Positions 51,200 through 61,501 are shown, counted from the stretch's first letter. The stretch: 64,000 bases of DNA from Flavobacterium ranwuense (GCF_004349315.1 NZ_SMLH01000011.1:85612-149611); one strand, 5' to 3'. Numbers and translations are program-made. The notes: generated from the letters alone by a model not told the origin.

Positions 51200-51290
51200 T
51201 TATATAAAAGGAAAAAACGAAACCGTTATTGTAAAGTTTCTTTTAATGGAAAATAAGTTGAGAAATTATTTAGGTTGTAGGTATCTTTTT
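51200..51290 (+). pseudogene. Decayed copy of the 3' end of the companion-protein gene
   Basis: Reads IKGKNETVIVKFLLMENK in frame where the intact gene at 56106-57428 ends IKGKGETVIVKVPFKGK. Similarity continues beyond the stop (AAATAAGTTGAGAAATTATT versus AAATAAAGTGAGAGGCTATT). The rest of the gene is missing. Confidence 0.65.
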
Positions 51291-51334
51291 TGGTAAAATA
51301 AACAATATGAGGTGTTTATGACAGAATTTATTGT

Positions 51335-51396
51335 GAAATAATATAGATTTGTAAGTTGAAAACTCCATCGTATTTACTTATGATAGAGTTTTTTTG
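51335..51396 (+). pseudogene. Remnant of the 3' end of the T9SS gene with its terminator
   Basis: GTGAAATAATATAGATTTGT aligns with GTGAAATAATACAGTCTGTT at the end of the gene at 51945-56012, and a hairpin (ACTCCATC / GATAGAGT, T-run) follows as it does there. Short similarity, so moderate confidence. Confidence 0.5.
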
Positions 51397-51944
51397 TTCT
51401 GAAAATAGCCGGAGACGAAGTAGACATGTGAAGTGGAATAATATAAGTTGCGTAATCTACCTGATTCATTTGTTAAAGAAGCGAAACAATAGGAACTAAC
51501 TAGTTTATCTCCTTATTTGCTCTATCGATCTCATTAAGAACGCAGTAAATTTCTTAAGAAGTTTCCTGCTTCATTTTCAATTTTTGAAGATTTAGCGAAG
51601 CAATCAGTATTTGCATCATTAGATTTTTTTAAAACGTAATGTTTTAACAATAAAATAGCATTTAATATTTTTTTAAAGCACTTCTAAATAGAATTACTGT
51701 GTGTTCGAGCACATTTTTTATACTTTTTCTTGTTTGATTAAATTTTTATTTATAGTTTTGATTTCTGTTAAAAAATTGTTAAACAATTTGTTAAGTCATT
51801 TAGTGTTTGTTTTGTCCTGTTTGCTGGGTTGAAAAAGAGTTTAAATAGTAATTTATTTCTTTAAAAATGGAATCCAGCCATTAAAACAATCCCTCAATAA
51901 TTGACTTTGAATCTCAGCATTACTTAACCTTAAAATTTTAAATT

Positions 51945-54900
51945 ATGAAAAAAACACTACTGATTTCTTTACTTTTAGTAATGAATTTATCCTATTCTCA
52001 AAAAGGAGAAGAAGAAAAAGAGGAGGATATAAAATACGAATTAAAGCACAAAAGCCAAGCTTGGTTTACAGGAATGAAACCAGGAGCTAATTATTTTAAA
52101 ATCAAGGAAAAATTTGATGCCTATTTTGGAAATCACAGATGGGAGGAGAGTAAATCACGGGAGATAGGGGAATCTTGGATAAAAGAAAATATTTTCTATT
52201 TGGATAAAGAGGGCTTGGTGCAATCGCGACCGCCATTTGATGCGTCGAGATCGAATATTGGAACCAATAACGTGTTTTCCGGAACAACAACTAACGCTAT
52301 TGGTAGTTGGAGTTTGATTGGACCTGTGAATAGTGCCACTACAACCTACTCCGGAAGAGGAAATCATGGAGGCTATGTATATCTCAACAGGATAGATCCT
52401 ACCAATCCCCAAAAAATGTTTGCTTCATTTGTGACTGGAGGATTATGGATGACAGCAGATGGGGGTACGAGTTGGACAATAACGGATTCTAATTTTCCTG
52501 ATGAAGCATATAGGGATATTGATGTTTGTACAGGCAGCCCAAATACGGTATATGCTTTGAGTAGTAAACAACTCCTAAAGTCTACAGACGGAGGATTGAA
52601 TTGGACTTCTACAACATTAACGAGCACAACCTATACAGGTACAGCCTATGATATTGCGGTATCTCCAACAGACCCAAATACGGTTGTTGCAAGATGGGGT
52701 GATAAAATATACAGAACTATTGATGGAGGAACAATTTGGACTAGTATAGTTACTGGTTTGCCTAATTATTATGTTGTTGGAGATTGTTCTGCAAATAGCG
52801 AAATGTTAGATTGGAGCACAACAAATGCGACTACTGTTTATTTTATCAGTACTACAAACAATAATGTATCGACTATTTACCGTTCCACTGATTCAGGACT
52901 AACTTTTAATATTTTGTCAACCATAACTTTAGATCCTACCGCAAATGGTCAGGTAATAGGCTGGGCCAAATTATTACTTCCTTCAAATAATGCAACTTCC
53001 ATTTACGTTGCAATTGGTACTGGGTCAGATTCCTATGGTCACCACGCGGTACAATTGTATAAATTAAACGCTACTACGGGTGTACAAGAACTGAAACGGG
53101 TTAATATGATTTCAGGAACTTTTCCAAACGAGGTGCATCATGGTGATGTTTCAATGGACAGAACCAATGAAAATAAGTTGGTATTTGGGTCATACAGCCA
53201 CCAGAAAAATTGGTTTTCGATAAATAATGGAGCTTCATTTACAGAAGCCACCACCCCGATACATTCAGACCTTCGATCCATGGATATGGTGAATAACAGA
53301 GTGATGATAGGAACAGACGGAGAGTCAGTCCTGTCTTTAGACGGGGGAAATACGAATACAACGATAACAAATAGTATCAGTAATCATGAATTATGGGGTT
53401 TCGGTTCGGCTTTTAAAACCAATCTTGTAGCTGGAGGAGCCAATCATGGACCGGTAATGATTAAAGAAGCGGGCAATGGATTTGAATGGTATAATGGAAC
53501 TGGAGCCGATCAAGGCAATACTGATGTAAATCCGCTGGACGACAGATATGTTTACAGTCAAGGATATAGCAATTACAGATATTTTAGAACAGGAGTCCAT
53601 ACTCTGATAAACGAGTCTAATTTTCTGGATTTAGGAGGTATTTATTCTTATTTTAATTCAATTGAATTCCATCCGAATTATTATTACTCCATGATTACGC
53701 ACCATGCGGGGCAGTATCCAACAGGAAATGCAAATCTTGCCACTTGGAAAAATTCGCTTATAAAAACCGAGGACAACGGGAATAGCATTGCCATAGTTAA
53801 AACATTTGCCAGTCAGGTTTTTAGGGAAAAAATATGCATGACCGACCCGAAATATATGTATGTTATCGAAGGATTGAGTAACAACAAGCTTTGGAGAACT
53901 TCAGATGGAGGTGCAACTTGGACAAACATAACACCATCTCTTGCGGCTAGTAGTAATATGACCAATATGTCTGATATCGCTGTTAGCGATGTTGACCCGA
54001 ACCAAGTCTGGATTACTTACAGTGGTGTACAATCGGTATGCAAGGTGTTAAAAACTAGTAATGCTTTGGCAGGGACTCCTTCCTGGACTAATCTTACCCA
54101 GTCTGTTTTGACAACGAATCCAAATACGAAAATTGTTTTTCAAAGAGGCTCAAGTGGCGGGGTATATGTAGGGAATAAAAGCGGTATTTATTACAGAAAT
54201 AATACCATGCCTAATTGGGTTATGCTGGGGAACGGATTGCCACAAACAGATGTTCGATTTATGTTTATCAATTATAATGAAAACAAGCTAAAAATTGGGA
54301 CATCAAGAGGTGCTTTTGAGAATAATTTATATGAAATTTCTCCGCCTAAAGCTCAAATTTCTGCAAGTAAAAGTAAAGTAACCTGTTCTCAGGTTGAGAA
54401 AGTGCAGTTCAAAGATTATTCAACCGTTCGTAATGCAAGTGCCACTTGGTCATGGAGTTTCCCTGGCGGAACACCGGCAACATCAACGCTTGAAAACCCT
54501 GAAGTTTCCTATGCCAATGCACCTAATGGTAAATATAATGCCACACTTACGGTAACAGATGCTTATGGAACGGATACCCAAACCATAAATGAAATTGTTG
54601 AGGTGTTGAATCAATGCGGAACCTCGGCAGTAGAAACCGTTCCCGGAAAGGCTGCAAATCTAAAAGGGGCAGCAGGGCAGGATTATCTGGACGTTTCAAA
54701 TCTAAGCCTTAGTAATAATGCTTTGACTTTTTCTTGTTGGATAAAACCAAACGGAATTCAAACCGATTATAGCGCTGTTTTTATGGCTCAAGATTCTCCA
54801 AATGCCTTCGGTATGAATTTTTTGGGCGGAAATAATACGGTTGGGTTTCATCCCAATTGGAGTTGGAGTTCGGGGTTAATTGCTCCTGCAAACCAGTGGT

Positions 54901-56012
54901 CCCATGTTGCATTGGTAAGCAACGGGACAAATGTAACGATTTACGTCAATGGTGTCGCGAGCAGTGTAGCTGGAACGATTCCAACAGAAACTATAACAAA
55001 CCTATTCTTGGGAACTTATGGTAAAGGGTACAATAACCGCGTTGCTAATTTTCAAATAGACGAGGTTTGCTTTTGGAACAGGGCTTTATCAACAGATGAG
55101 ATAAGAAAATGGAGGCACTTAACAAAAAGCAATGCCGGAGATCCAATCCTAACAGGATTAGTTGCGTATTATCAGCTTAATGAAGAGTTAGGCTCAATAT
55201 CGATGAACAAGGCAGGAAGTGGTTATTTATCATATAGGGGGTCTACCTTTAGCCATGATATTTCTACCGCTCCAGTATTTGGAGGAGTGAGTGAGAAAAT
55301 AAGCGTTACGTCTAGCGGAGTGAAAAATTTCTCTACGACAGGATTGTCCATGACGTTCGCAAATCCCAAAGTGCCCAATGGGGATGTTTGGGTTTCTAAA
55401 TCGACTGTCAACCCAGATGCATTACCAGATGCGTTATTAAATTTCAATACCTATTGGGCCGTAGATAATTACGGTGTCAACCAATTATTTACCAAATTAT
55501 CAGCATTGAAATTTACTGATAATGCGTTGAATACTTCGTCATCAGTAGCAAGTACGTATAAATTATATAAAAGAAGTATCAATGATTTCGGTGCAACTTG
55601 GGGAACGGCTTTGGATACTGGCGATTCCAGAACCGGAACCGGAACGAGTGCCGCAATAACATTTTCAACAGGACTTACTTTGACTTCTCTGGGACAGATG
55701 ACATTGAGTCAAAATGCTTCAGCTTTAAGACAAGATGCTACACTTTCGGTAAAACAAAATCAAATTAAAGCTAACGAAATGCCGATCGTATATCCAAATC
55801 CTTTAAAAAGTAATACTCCCCTAAAGATATCGGTACCCGCAGAATGGAAAAATTCGACAGTGTTTGTATTTGATAGTCTAGGAAGGTTAATGGTAAATGC
55901 TACATTAAAAGAAGGTGTAAACGAGATGTTACTTAATGTGCCTACTGGCGTTTACTGTTTAAAAATTGTCAACCAAAATGATAATTTTAGTGCAAAACTC
56001 CTTGTGAAATAA
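51945..56012 (+). CDS. Secreted BNR/sortilin, PKD and LamG protein with T9SS sorting domain
   Basis: Large exported protein of 1355 residues. Signal peptide to about residue 18 (LLISLLLVMNLSYS); a BNR/sortilin-like propeller with Asp-box repeats (TADGGTSW, STDGGLNW, RTIDGGTIW, RTSDGGATW) across about 110-780; a PKD domain (FKDYSTVRNASATWSWSFPG, about 815-890); a LamG/concanavalin-like domain (about 900-1065, DYLDVSNLSLSNNALTFSCW); and a C-terminal type A sorting domain (VYPNPLKSNTPLKI... FDSLGRLMVNAT, VPTGVYCLKIV, FSAKLLVK) that sends it through T9SS. Probably a surface adhesin or carbohydrate-binding protein. Confidence 0.9.
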   Translation: MKKTLLISLLLVMNLSYSQKGEEEKEEDIKYELKHKSQAWFTGMKPGANYFKIKEKFDAYFGNHRWEESKSREIGESWIKENIFYLDKEGLVQSRPPFDASRSNIGTNNVFSGTTTNAIGSWSLIGPVNSATTTYSGRGNHGGYVYLNRIDPTNPQKMFASFVTGGLWMTADGGTSWTITDSNFPDEAYRDIDVCTGSPNTVYALSSKQLLKSTDGGLNWTSTTLTSTTYTGTAYDIAVSPTDPNTVVARWGDKIYRTIDGGTIWTSIVTGLPNYYVVGDCSANSEMLDWSTTNATTVYFISTTNNNVSTIYRSTDSGLTFNILSTITLDPTANGQVIGWAKLLLPSNNATSIYVAIGTGSDSYGHHAVQLYKLNATTGVQELKRVNMISGTFPNEVHHGDVSMDRTNENKLVFGSYSHQKNWFSINNGASFTEATTPIHSDLRSMDMVNNRVMIGTDGESVLSLDGGNTNTTITNSISNHELWGFGSAFKTNLVAGGANHGPVMIKEAGNGFEWYNGTGADQGNTDVNPLDDRYVYSQGYSNYRYFRTGVHTLINESNFLDLGGIYSYFNSIEFHPNYYYSMITHHAGQYPTGNANLATWKNSLIKTEDNGNSIAIVKTFASQVFREKICMTDPKYMYVIEGLSNNKLWRTSDGGATWTNITPSLAASSNMTNMSDIAVSDVDPNQVWITYSGVQSVCKVLKTSNALAGTPSWTNLTQSVLTTNPNTKIVFQRGSSGGVYVGNKSGIYYRNNTMPNWVMLGNGLPQTDVRFMFINYNENKLKIGTSRGAFENNLYEISPPKAQISASKSKVTCSQVEKVQFKDYSTVRNASATWSWSFPGGTPATSTLENPEVSYANAPNGKYNATLTVTDAYGTDTQTINEIVEVLNQCGTSAVETVPGKAANLKGAAGQDYLDVSNLSLSNNALTFSCWIKPNGIQTDYSAVFMAQDSPNAFGMNFLGGNNTVGFHPNWSWSSGLIAPANQWSHVALVSNGTNVTIYVNGVASSVAGTIPTETITNLFLGTYGKGYNNRVANFQIDEVCFWNRALSTDEIRKWRHLTKSNAGDPILTGLVAYYQLNEELGSISMNKAGSGYLSYRGSTFSHDISTAPVFGGVSEKISVTSSGVKNFSTTGLSMTFANPKVPNGDVWVSKSTVNPDALPDALLNFNTYWAVDNYGVNQLFTKLSALKFTDNALNTSSSVASTYKLYKRSINDFGATWGTALDTGDSRTGTGTSAAITFSTGLTLTSLGQMTLSQNASALRQDATLSVKQNQIKANEMPIVYPNPLKSNTPLKISVPAEWKNSTVFVFDSLGRLMVNATLKEGVNEMLLNVPTGVYCLKIVNQNDNFSAKLLVK

Positions 56013-56035
56013 TACAGTCTGTTAGTTTAAAATTT

Positions 56036-56072
56036 CCTCAATCTTGATTTTTTGGGATTGAGGGTTTTTTAT
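56036..56072 (+). terminator. Terminator after the T9SS protein gene
   Basis: Stem CCTCAATC with GATTGAGG, 12-base loop, T-run GTTTTTT. It covers the in-frame start at 56052, which therefore cannot be the start of the next gene. Confidence 0.85.
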
Positions 56073-56105
56073 AAAACTCTAATAATTAAAAAATATAATT
56101 ATATA

Positions 56106-57428
56106 ATGAAAAATTCATGCTTAACTTATTTATCATTAATGCTATTTGTGCAGGTTAATGCCCAAACTAGTATCGATACAATACGCCCTTCAAAAACCGA
56201 AGTGGTGAACCCAATACACAAAGTAGATTTCAACAACGGGAATCAATGTCCTGAACGCAAACAAGGAGGGAACCCACAAATGGTAAACGGGTATCAGGTT
56301 TTTAATGGCTCCATGGATGGCAACCGGCAGGTAGATCCGCAAGTGGCTGTGGGCGGTGGCTATGTGTTGGAAGGAACTAACAGCGGACTGATGATTTATA
56401 ATAAAAAAGGGGAATTTGTTCAAGGTGTTTCCCAAAAATGTTTTAACAATGGGATAGATCCCAAAATGTTTTTTGATATCCACAACAAGGTATTTGTTTT
56501 TGATTTGTGGTGGTATTACGATGCAGCCAAGACAAAACCGGTAAATATTTCCGTTTCGGAAACGAGCAATCCAACTGGTGCATGGAATATTTATCCCGTT
56601 TCAAGAACTGAGGAAGTCGATGGCGGTGGCATTGGCTACAGTAAAAAATGGATCGGTTATTCTTATCCCGGAGGAGAAGAAAATACTTTTGTTTTACGCA
56701 TGGCTGATGCCAAAGCAGGAAAACCAGCTACCATTTATCATTTTAAAGGAAGTTTAGGACATCCCGTTTTTGTGCAGGATGCGATTGATGATTTGTATTT
56801 TTTTGCTATTGAAGACGATCAGTTTGTAATCCGAAAAGTATCAGAAGATGCAAATGGGCACCCATATTGTCTGGTTGTATCCCAAAAACCACACGGTTTA
56901 AAATACATCGATTATCCTCCCCAATCTCCACAAAAGGGTACGGAACAAAAAGTCTCCAGCGGTGATCGAAATCCCAAAAACGTGGTGTATCAAAATGGAA
57001 GTATTTGGTTTTCGCAAGCTGTTAATTGTGAAGGACGTTCAGCCGTACAGTGGCATCAGATAAATGCTGTTACAGGGAAAATAATACAAACAGGATTGAT
57101 TAAAAGTGACACCACTAATTACATACAGACAACGATTGCCGTAAATAAAAAAAATGATGTGTTGATTGGTTTTCAGGAAGTAAATGAAAATTCATTTATC
57201 AGTCCGCGATTTGCTTATAGAAAGGGGAAAGATACTTTAGGGACAATAAGGGAAATCGTGAGTGCAGGAGAAGGCAAAGGAGCTACTGATGGAGTGGCGT
57301 GGGGAGATTATAGCGGTAGTATTATTGATGGCGACAACCTCCTTGATTTATGGACCATACAAAGTATGGCCAATATAAAAGGAAAAGGGGAAACTGTTAT
57401 TGTAAAAGTTCCTTTCAAAGGGAAATAA
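56106..57428 (+). CDS. Secreted companion protein, beta-propeller-like, unknown function
   Basis: Exported protein of 440 residues; signal LTYLSLMLFVQVNAQ, then a beta-rich body (GGGYVLEGTNSGLMIYNKKG, FDLWWYYDAAKTKPVNISVS, YFFAIEDDQFVIRKVS, IWFSQAVNCEGRSAVQWHQI). The style suggests a multi-bladed propeller. No T9SS sorting domain. The frame extends upstream to 56052, but that lies in the terminator of the preceding gene, so I start at the ATG at 56106. A decayed copy of its end lies at 51200. Confidence 0.8.
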   Translation: MKNSCLTYLSLMLFVQVNAQTSIDTIRPSKTEVVNPIHKVDFNNGNQCPERKQGGNPQMVNGYQVFNGSMDGNRQVDPQVAVGGGYVLEGTNSGLMIYNKKGEFVQGVSQKCFNNGIDPKMFFDIHNKVFVFDLWWYYDAAKTKPVNISVSETSNPTGAWNIYPVSRTEEVDGGGIGYSKKWIGYSYPGGEENTFVLRMADAKAGKPATIYHFKGSLGHPVFVQDAIDDLYFFAIEDDQFVIRKVSEDANGHPYCLVVSQKPHGLKYIDYPPQSPQKGTEQKVSSGDRNPKNVVYQNGSIWFSQAVNCEGRSAVQWHQINAVTGKIIQTGLIKSDTTNYIQTTIAVNKKNDVLIGFQEVNENSFISPRFAYRKGKDTLGTIREIVSAGEGKGATDGVAWGDYSGSIIDGDNLLDLWTIQSMANIKGKGETVIVKVPFKGK

Positions 57429-57611
57429 AGTGAGAGGCTATTTAGCTAACAGGTGCTTCTCGCTAAGAAAGTCATTTGAATGTGCCACATTTTTTTCAAC
57501 CAAAACCAAAAAAAAATGAACTATTTTTAATTCTAAACGGTATATTCGTGTGCCCTTAAAAGAGGTTGTGCGTAAGGATTTTAAATTTTTAAACTAATTG
57601 ATTATATAAGC
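57429..57611. other. Spacer upstream of the TonB-dependent receptor
   Basis: AT-rich 183-base spacer. I see no convincing terminator, -7 box or operator; an ACTATTTTTAATTC word at 57521-57534 is only a weak promoter candidate. Confidence 0.35.
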
Positions 57612-59810
57612 ATGAAAAAAACTATAATTCTTATGGTTTGTATTTGTTCTTTGGCGGGATTTTCCCAGACAAAAAAAGACACCATAAACTCAATAGGATT
57701 AGATGAGGTGGTTGTAAGTACGCAACGATTTGCAAAACCAAAAAGAAAAATCACACAACAAATTGAAAGTATTTCTAAAAAAGAAATCGACTTTAATAAC
57801 TTCCAGTCCAGTGCCGATGTGTTAGGAAATTCGGGGACTTTAGCAGTTCAAAAATCACAACAAGGCGGCGGAAGTCCCATTATTAGAGGCTTTGAGTCCA
57901 GTAGAATTTTATTACTCGTTGATGGAATCCGAATGAATAACTTAATTTACAGAGCTGGACATTTGCAAAACATAGTTACTGTTGATAAAAATATGATCGA
58001 GAATGTAGATGTGCTTTTTGGACCATCGTCTACTATTCACGGAAGTGATGCGCTTGGCGGAGCCATTTATTTACAAACTAAAAACGCAAAATTGCTTTCT
58101 GATACTGATAACAAAAAATTTAGCGGAACGGTATTAACAAGTTATAATTCAGTAAACCAAGGAAAATCAGGTCATTTAGATTTTAACTTCGCGGGTCAGA
58201 AATGGGGTTCCTTAACTTCATTCTCTTATAATGATTATGGGGATTTAAAAATGGGAAAACATAAAAATGGTTCCAATGACTTTTTCGGAGAAAGACCCTT
58301 TTATGTGGTAACCAATGATGGTGTTGACACTAAAGTAGCCAATGACGACAAATATGTGCAAAAATTTTCTGGATACAAACAATATGATTTTATGCAGAAA
58401 ATTATTTTTCAGCAAAATAACAGGACGCGACATAGTTTAAATTTACAATATTCTACCACATCCGACATTCCGAGATATGACAGGTTAACTGATTTGGGTT
58501 CAAATGGAAAATTTAAATCTGCAGTTTGGAATTATGGCCCACAAAAAAGATTGCTTTCGGCTTATAAATTAGACAAAAAGAAGGTGTTCTTGAACAGTGA
58601 TATGAATTTAGTTGCCAGTTATCAAAACATCGAAGAAAGTAGAATTACCCGTAATTTTGGTAATCCAACACAAAGTTCCAGGATCGAAAAAGTTTCGATA
58701 TTTGCCATCAATTCTGATTTTAAAACAAAAATAGGAAACGGTGATTTTATTTATGGGGCCGATGTATATTATGATGATTTGAATTCTTCGGGAATTAAAA
58801 AAAATATTTTAACTAATGCTGAAGGCATCGCCGATTCGCGTTATCCGGATGGAAAAAACAATACTTTTAGGGCCGAAGGCTTTGCGTCTTACAGTAATGA
58901 TATTAATAAAACGGCCTCGTACAATGCTAGTGTCAGAGCGGGTTACACCGCTTTAAACAGCGAAATTTCTACCAATTTTTTGAATTTACCTTATACTAAC
59001 GTATCGCAAAAAAACTTCACCTATAGTGGTGCCGTTGGAATTGTAAATAATGCCAGCGAGAATACAAAAATTGCTTTTAATTTAGCTTCTGCATTTAGAG
59101 TTCCAAACATTGATGATTTAGCAAAAATATTCGAATCGGCAGCAGGAACTTTGATTGTGCCTAACAAAGATCTGAAGCCTGAGAAGTCGGTAACAGCAGA
59201 TTTAAGCATTACTTTTTGGGAAGGAAAGCGTTTTCAGTTTGAAAATGTTTTTTATTACACGAGACTTTATGATGCAATTGTTACAGCTCCTTTTATGCTT
59301 AACGGTCAATCTTCTATTAGTTATGCAGGCGCAAACAGTCCGATATATGCCAATCAAAATCAAGGAAAAGGAAGTATTGTCGGAATTTCCTCGACCTTAA
59401 GAAGTTATATCACAAAATCGTTCTTGTTTTATGGAACTTTCAACTTTACTAACGGCAGAGCCCAAAATTCGAAAGGTGAGTTTCCTTTAGATCATATTGC
59501 ACCATTCTATGGGAAAACAGGTTTTAAATATGAAAGTAAACGAGTAAATCTGGATTTATATATGTTGTATAATGGAAAAAAAGAGTTGAGCAATTACTCG
59601 CCTAGTGGAGAAGACAATTTGCAATATGCTCCAAAAAATGGAATGCCGTCTTGGGAAACCTATAATTTGAAAGGATCATTGTCATTATTGGAACAGTTCA
59701 CTCTTTACTCGGGTATTGAGAATATTTTAGACACACAATACAGAACTTTTGCCTCTGGAATTAATGCTGGTGGAAGAAATATTTATCTTGGCGGGAAATA
59801 CAATTTTTAG
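57612..59810 (+). CDS. TonB-dependent outer-membrane receptor
   Basis: Outer-membrane import receptor of 732 residues. Signal MKKTIILMVCICSLAGFSQ; a short linker, then the plug (about 30-160) with DEVVVSTQRF, SPIIRGFESSRILLLVDGIR, MNNLIYRAGHLQNIVTVDKN and DVLFGPSSTIHGSDALGGAI, and a 22-strand barrel ending in KYNF. The plug resembles haemoglobin/transferrin-type receptors, so haem or an iron carrier is likely, but the substrate is not proven. No N-terminal carboxypeptidase-like domain and no SusD partner, so it is not a polysaccharide locus receptor. Confidence 0.88.
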   Translation: MKKTIILMVCICSLAGFSQTKKDTINSIGLDEVVVSTQRFAKPKRKITQQIESISKKEIDFNNFQSSADVLGNSGTLAVQKSQQGGGSPIIRGFESSRILLLVDGIRMNNLIYRAGHLQNIVTVDKNMIENVDVLFGPSSTIHGSDALGGAIYLQTKNAKLLSDTDNKKFSGTVLTSYNSVNQGKSGHLDFNFAGQKWGSLTSFSYNDYGDLKMGKHKNGSNDFFGERPFYVVTNDGVDTKVANDDKYVQKFSGYKQYDFMQKIIFQQNNRTRHSLNLQYSTTSDIPRYDRLTDLGSNGKFKSAVWNYGPQKRLLSAYKLDKKKVFLNSDMNLVASYQNIEESRITRNFGNPTQSSRIEKVSIFAINSDFKTKIGNGDFIYGADVYYDDLNSSGIKKNILTNAEGIADSRYPDGKNNTFRAEGFASYSNDINKTASYNASVRAGYTALNSEISTNFLNLPYTNVSQKNFTYSGAVGIVNNASENTKIAFNLASAFRVPNIDDLAKIFESAAGTLIVPNKDLKPEKSVTADLSITFWEGKRFQFENVFYYTRLYDAIVTAPFMLNGQSSISYAGANSPIYANQNQGKGSIVGISSTLRSYITKSFLFYGTFNFTNGRAQNSKGEFPLDHIAPFYGKTGFKYESKRVNLDLYMLYNGKKELSNYSPSGEDNLQYAPKNGMPSWETYNLKGSLSLLEQFTLYSGIENILDTQYRTFASGINAGGRNIYLGGKYNF

Positions 59811-59857
59811 AGCATATTGTAAAAATCGGTCAATTTGACCGATTTTTACAATATGCT
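59811..59857. terminator. Perfect 23-base palindrome after the receptor (bidirectional terminator)
   Basis: AGCATATTGTAAAAATCGG and its exact reverse complement extend to 23 paired bases around a single-base centre, starting directly after the receptor stop codon. The stem is unusually long and perfect for a terminator. A second function (operator or recombination site) is possible. Confidence 0.75.
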
Positions 59858-60037
59858 ATATATGGATATATTTATAAGCCTGATTTACAAACTTCTATTT
59901 TCGATTCTATTTTTACATTCTCCTTTTTTGTTAATTGTAAAATAAGGATTCGAAGCTTCTTTTTTTAACATCACTTTCTACAAAGCATTTGATTTCGTCA
60001 ATGAAATCAGTAAAGACATTAATGCCTTAAGTCATCA
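59858..60037. other. Spacer between the receptor palindrome and the GH130 gene
   Basis: AT-rich 180 bases, no ORF. I see no clear terminator for the GH130 gene, so the palindrome at 59811 may serve both transcripts. Confidence 0.35.
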
Positions 60038-61501
60038 TTAACTTTTCTTCAAAGCCTCGATTAATTCTACTAAATCGACTACACCATAAGTAGATGAATA
60101 GTCTGATACAGCATAAGGGAGTATAAGGCTGTTGTTGTGAATAATCGAACCGCAAGAATACACTACATTAGGTACATAACCTTCCCGTTCATCTTCCTGA
60201 GGTGAAAGCAAGGGCTCTTTAAGTCTTCCAATTTCCTTCGAAGGATCATCAAGATCAAACAGCGAAGCACCTATGCAATATCGTCTCATGGCACCTACGC
60301 CATGAGTAATAACCAACCAGCCTTCTTCGGTCCAAAGTGGCGATCCACAATTTCCAATTTGTGTAAACTCCCATGTATAACGTGGCTCTTGGAGGATAAC
60401 TGGATCATTCCATTGCGTAGGTCTTTCGGAATACATAAGGTAATTGTTAACACCATCAATTCTGGACAGCATAGCATACTTACCCTTGATTTTTCTAGGG
60501 AATAATGCTAGGTTTTTATTTTGAGCACCGATTCCATATAAGGGCATTACACGGAATGTATAAAAATCTTCAGTAGAAATAAGTTTTGGTAGGATAACAT
60601 GACCATTATAAGCCGTATAAGTTGCCATTACTTTATCTGATTTATCATCATCCACAAAGCGCACAAAACGAGCATCTTCAATACCACGGCTTTCAGAATC
60701 AGATATCGGAAATATAACACGCTCGGTGATATCAGAATCGTGTTTGAATTGCAAATCATAAAATGAATCCGCCAACCACATTACTTCTTCGAGTGCCGTT
60801 CTCCTCTCTTGGCGGATCATTGGGTCGCTTAATGCTTTATTTACCACACTTTTTAATACGGCATACTCAAATTCGCCCGGCAGGTCCTGCATGATACGGG
60901 TTGAGTATTTGTCCGAAGTATGCATTTCTACCAATTTCATCAGAAATCGTTCTTTGTTGTATAAGGTTTTGTGTACAATCTCTGCTTTATCAATGTTATT
61001 ACCAATTTTCATCACTCGGAGATTGTTATTTTTATCCAAGATTCCCCTTCTAAAGACAATGGATGAGATATGACCTTCCCCGGTAGCACGGAAAGAAATG
61101 ATGACACGTTTCTCTCCTTCTTCTAGATCCGACTGATCGAAATCTTCCACAATGGAAGGGTTGAAAATGGCGGCAGATTCTATAGCATACTCCATTGTAC
61201 AGTAGGAACCGATGAGCATTTTTCGTTCCTGGGACAGACCGTCATAATCGATTTGCATCCCTTCAATTATTCCCCTAATTTTTTCGCAATGCTTAAAAAA
61301 TATACTTGAAATATTTCGATGGCGTCTGGCAAATTCACGAAGTGTATGTTCTAGTGTTTCTATGACTTGTTTTTCATCCAATATCATTATGCGGCTCACC
61401 ATCTGTTGAGTCCGTTGATCACCATTCATAAAATACCGGGCAACAACCCTCTTGGAATCAGGAGTGAATATTATATTTTTTCGGATTACTGGAACTCGCA
61501 T
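60038..61501 (-). CDS. Glycoside hydrolase family 130 protein
   Basis: Enzyme of 487 residues of the GH130 family (phosphorylases or hydrolases of beta-linked mannosides). An N-terminal helical extension of about 200 residues (IMILDEKQVIETLEHTLREF) is typical of the Bacteroidota subgroup. Catalytic part: ESRGIEDARFVRFVDDD, FPRKIKGKYAMLSRIDG, NCGSPLWTEEGWLVITHGVG and REGYVPNVVYSCGSI. No signal peptide, so cytoplasmic. It is not in a polysaccharide utilisation locus here; the substrate is open. Confidence 0.88.
   Translation of the reverse strand: MRVPVIRKNIIFTPDSKRVVARYFMNGDQRTQQMVSRIMILDEKQVIETLEHTLREFARRHRNISSIFFKHCEKIRGIIEGMQIDYDGLSQERKMLIGSYCTMEYAIESAAIFNPSIVEDFDQSDLEEGEKRVIISFRATGEGHISSIVFRRGILDKNNNLRVMKIGNNIDKAEIVHKTLYNKERFLMKLVEMHTSDKYSTRIMQDLPGEFEYAVLKSVVNKALSDPMIRQERRTALEEVMWLADSFYDLQFKHDSDITERVIFPISDSESRGIEDARFVRFVDDDKSDKVMATYTAYNGHVILPKLISTEDFYTFRVMPLYGIGAQNKNLALFPRKIKGKYAMLSRIDGVNNYLMYSERPTQWNDPVILQEPRYTWEFTQIGNCGSPLWTEEGWLVITHGVGAMRRYCIGASLFDLDDPSKEIGRLKEPLLSPQEDEREGYVPNVVYSCGSIIHNNSLILPYAVSDYSSTYGVVDLVELIEALKKS

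Larger units (their letters stand above)
51060..51944. other. Gene-free 0.9 kb spacer with decayed gene remnants
   Basis: No intact gene. It holds a remnant of the 3' end of the gene at 56106 (51200-51290), a remnant of the 3' end of the gene at 51945 with its terminator (51335-51396), and about 500 bases before the T9SS gene in which I recognise nothing. Confidence 0.6.

Noticed and set aside
51400..51940. A degraded insertion sequence upstream of the T9SS gene
   Set aside because: Short open stretches looked transposase-like by eye, but no motif, terminal repeats or target duplication could be shown.
56052..56105. N-terminal extension of the gene at 56106
   Set aside because: The upstream start lies within the terminator of the preceding gene.
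60038..61501. A polysaccharide utilisation locus formed by the TonB receptor and the GH130 gene
   Set aside because: No SusD-like gene is present, the receptor lacks the carboxypeptidase-like domain, the genes are convergent, and the GH130 enzyme has no signal peptide.
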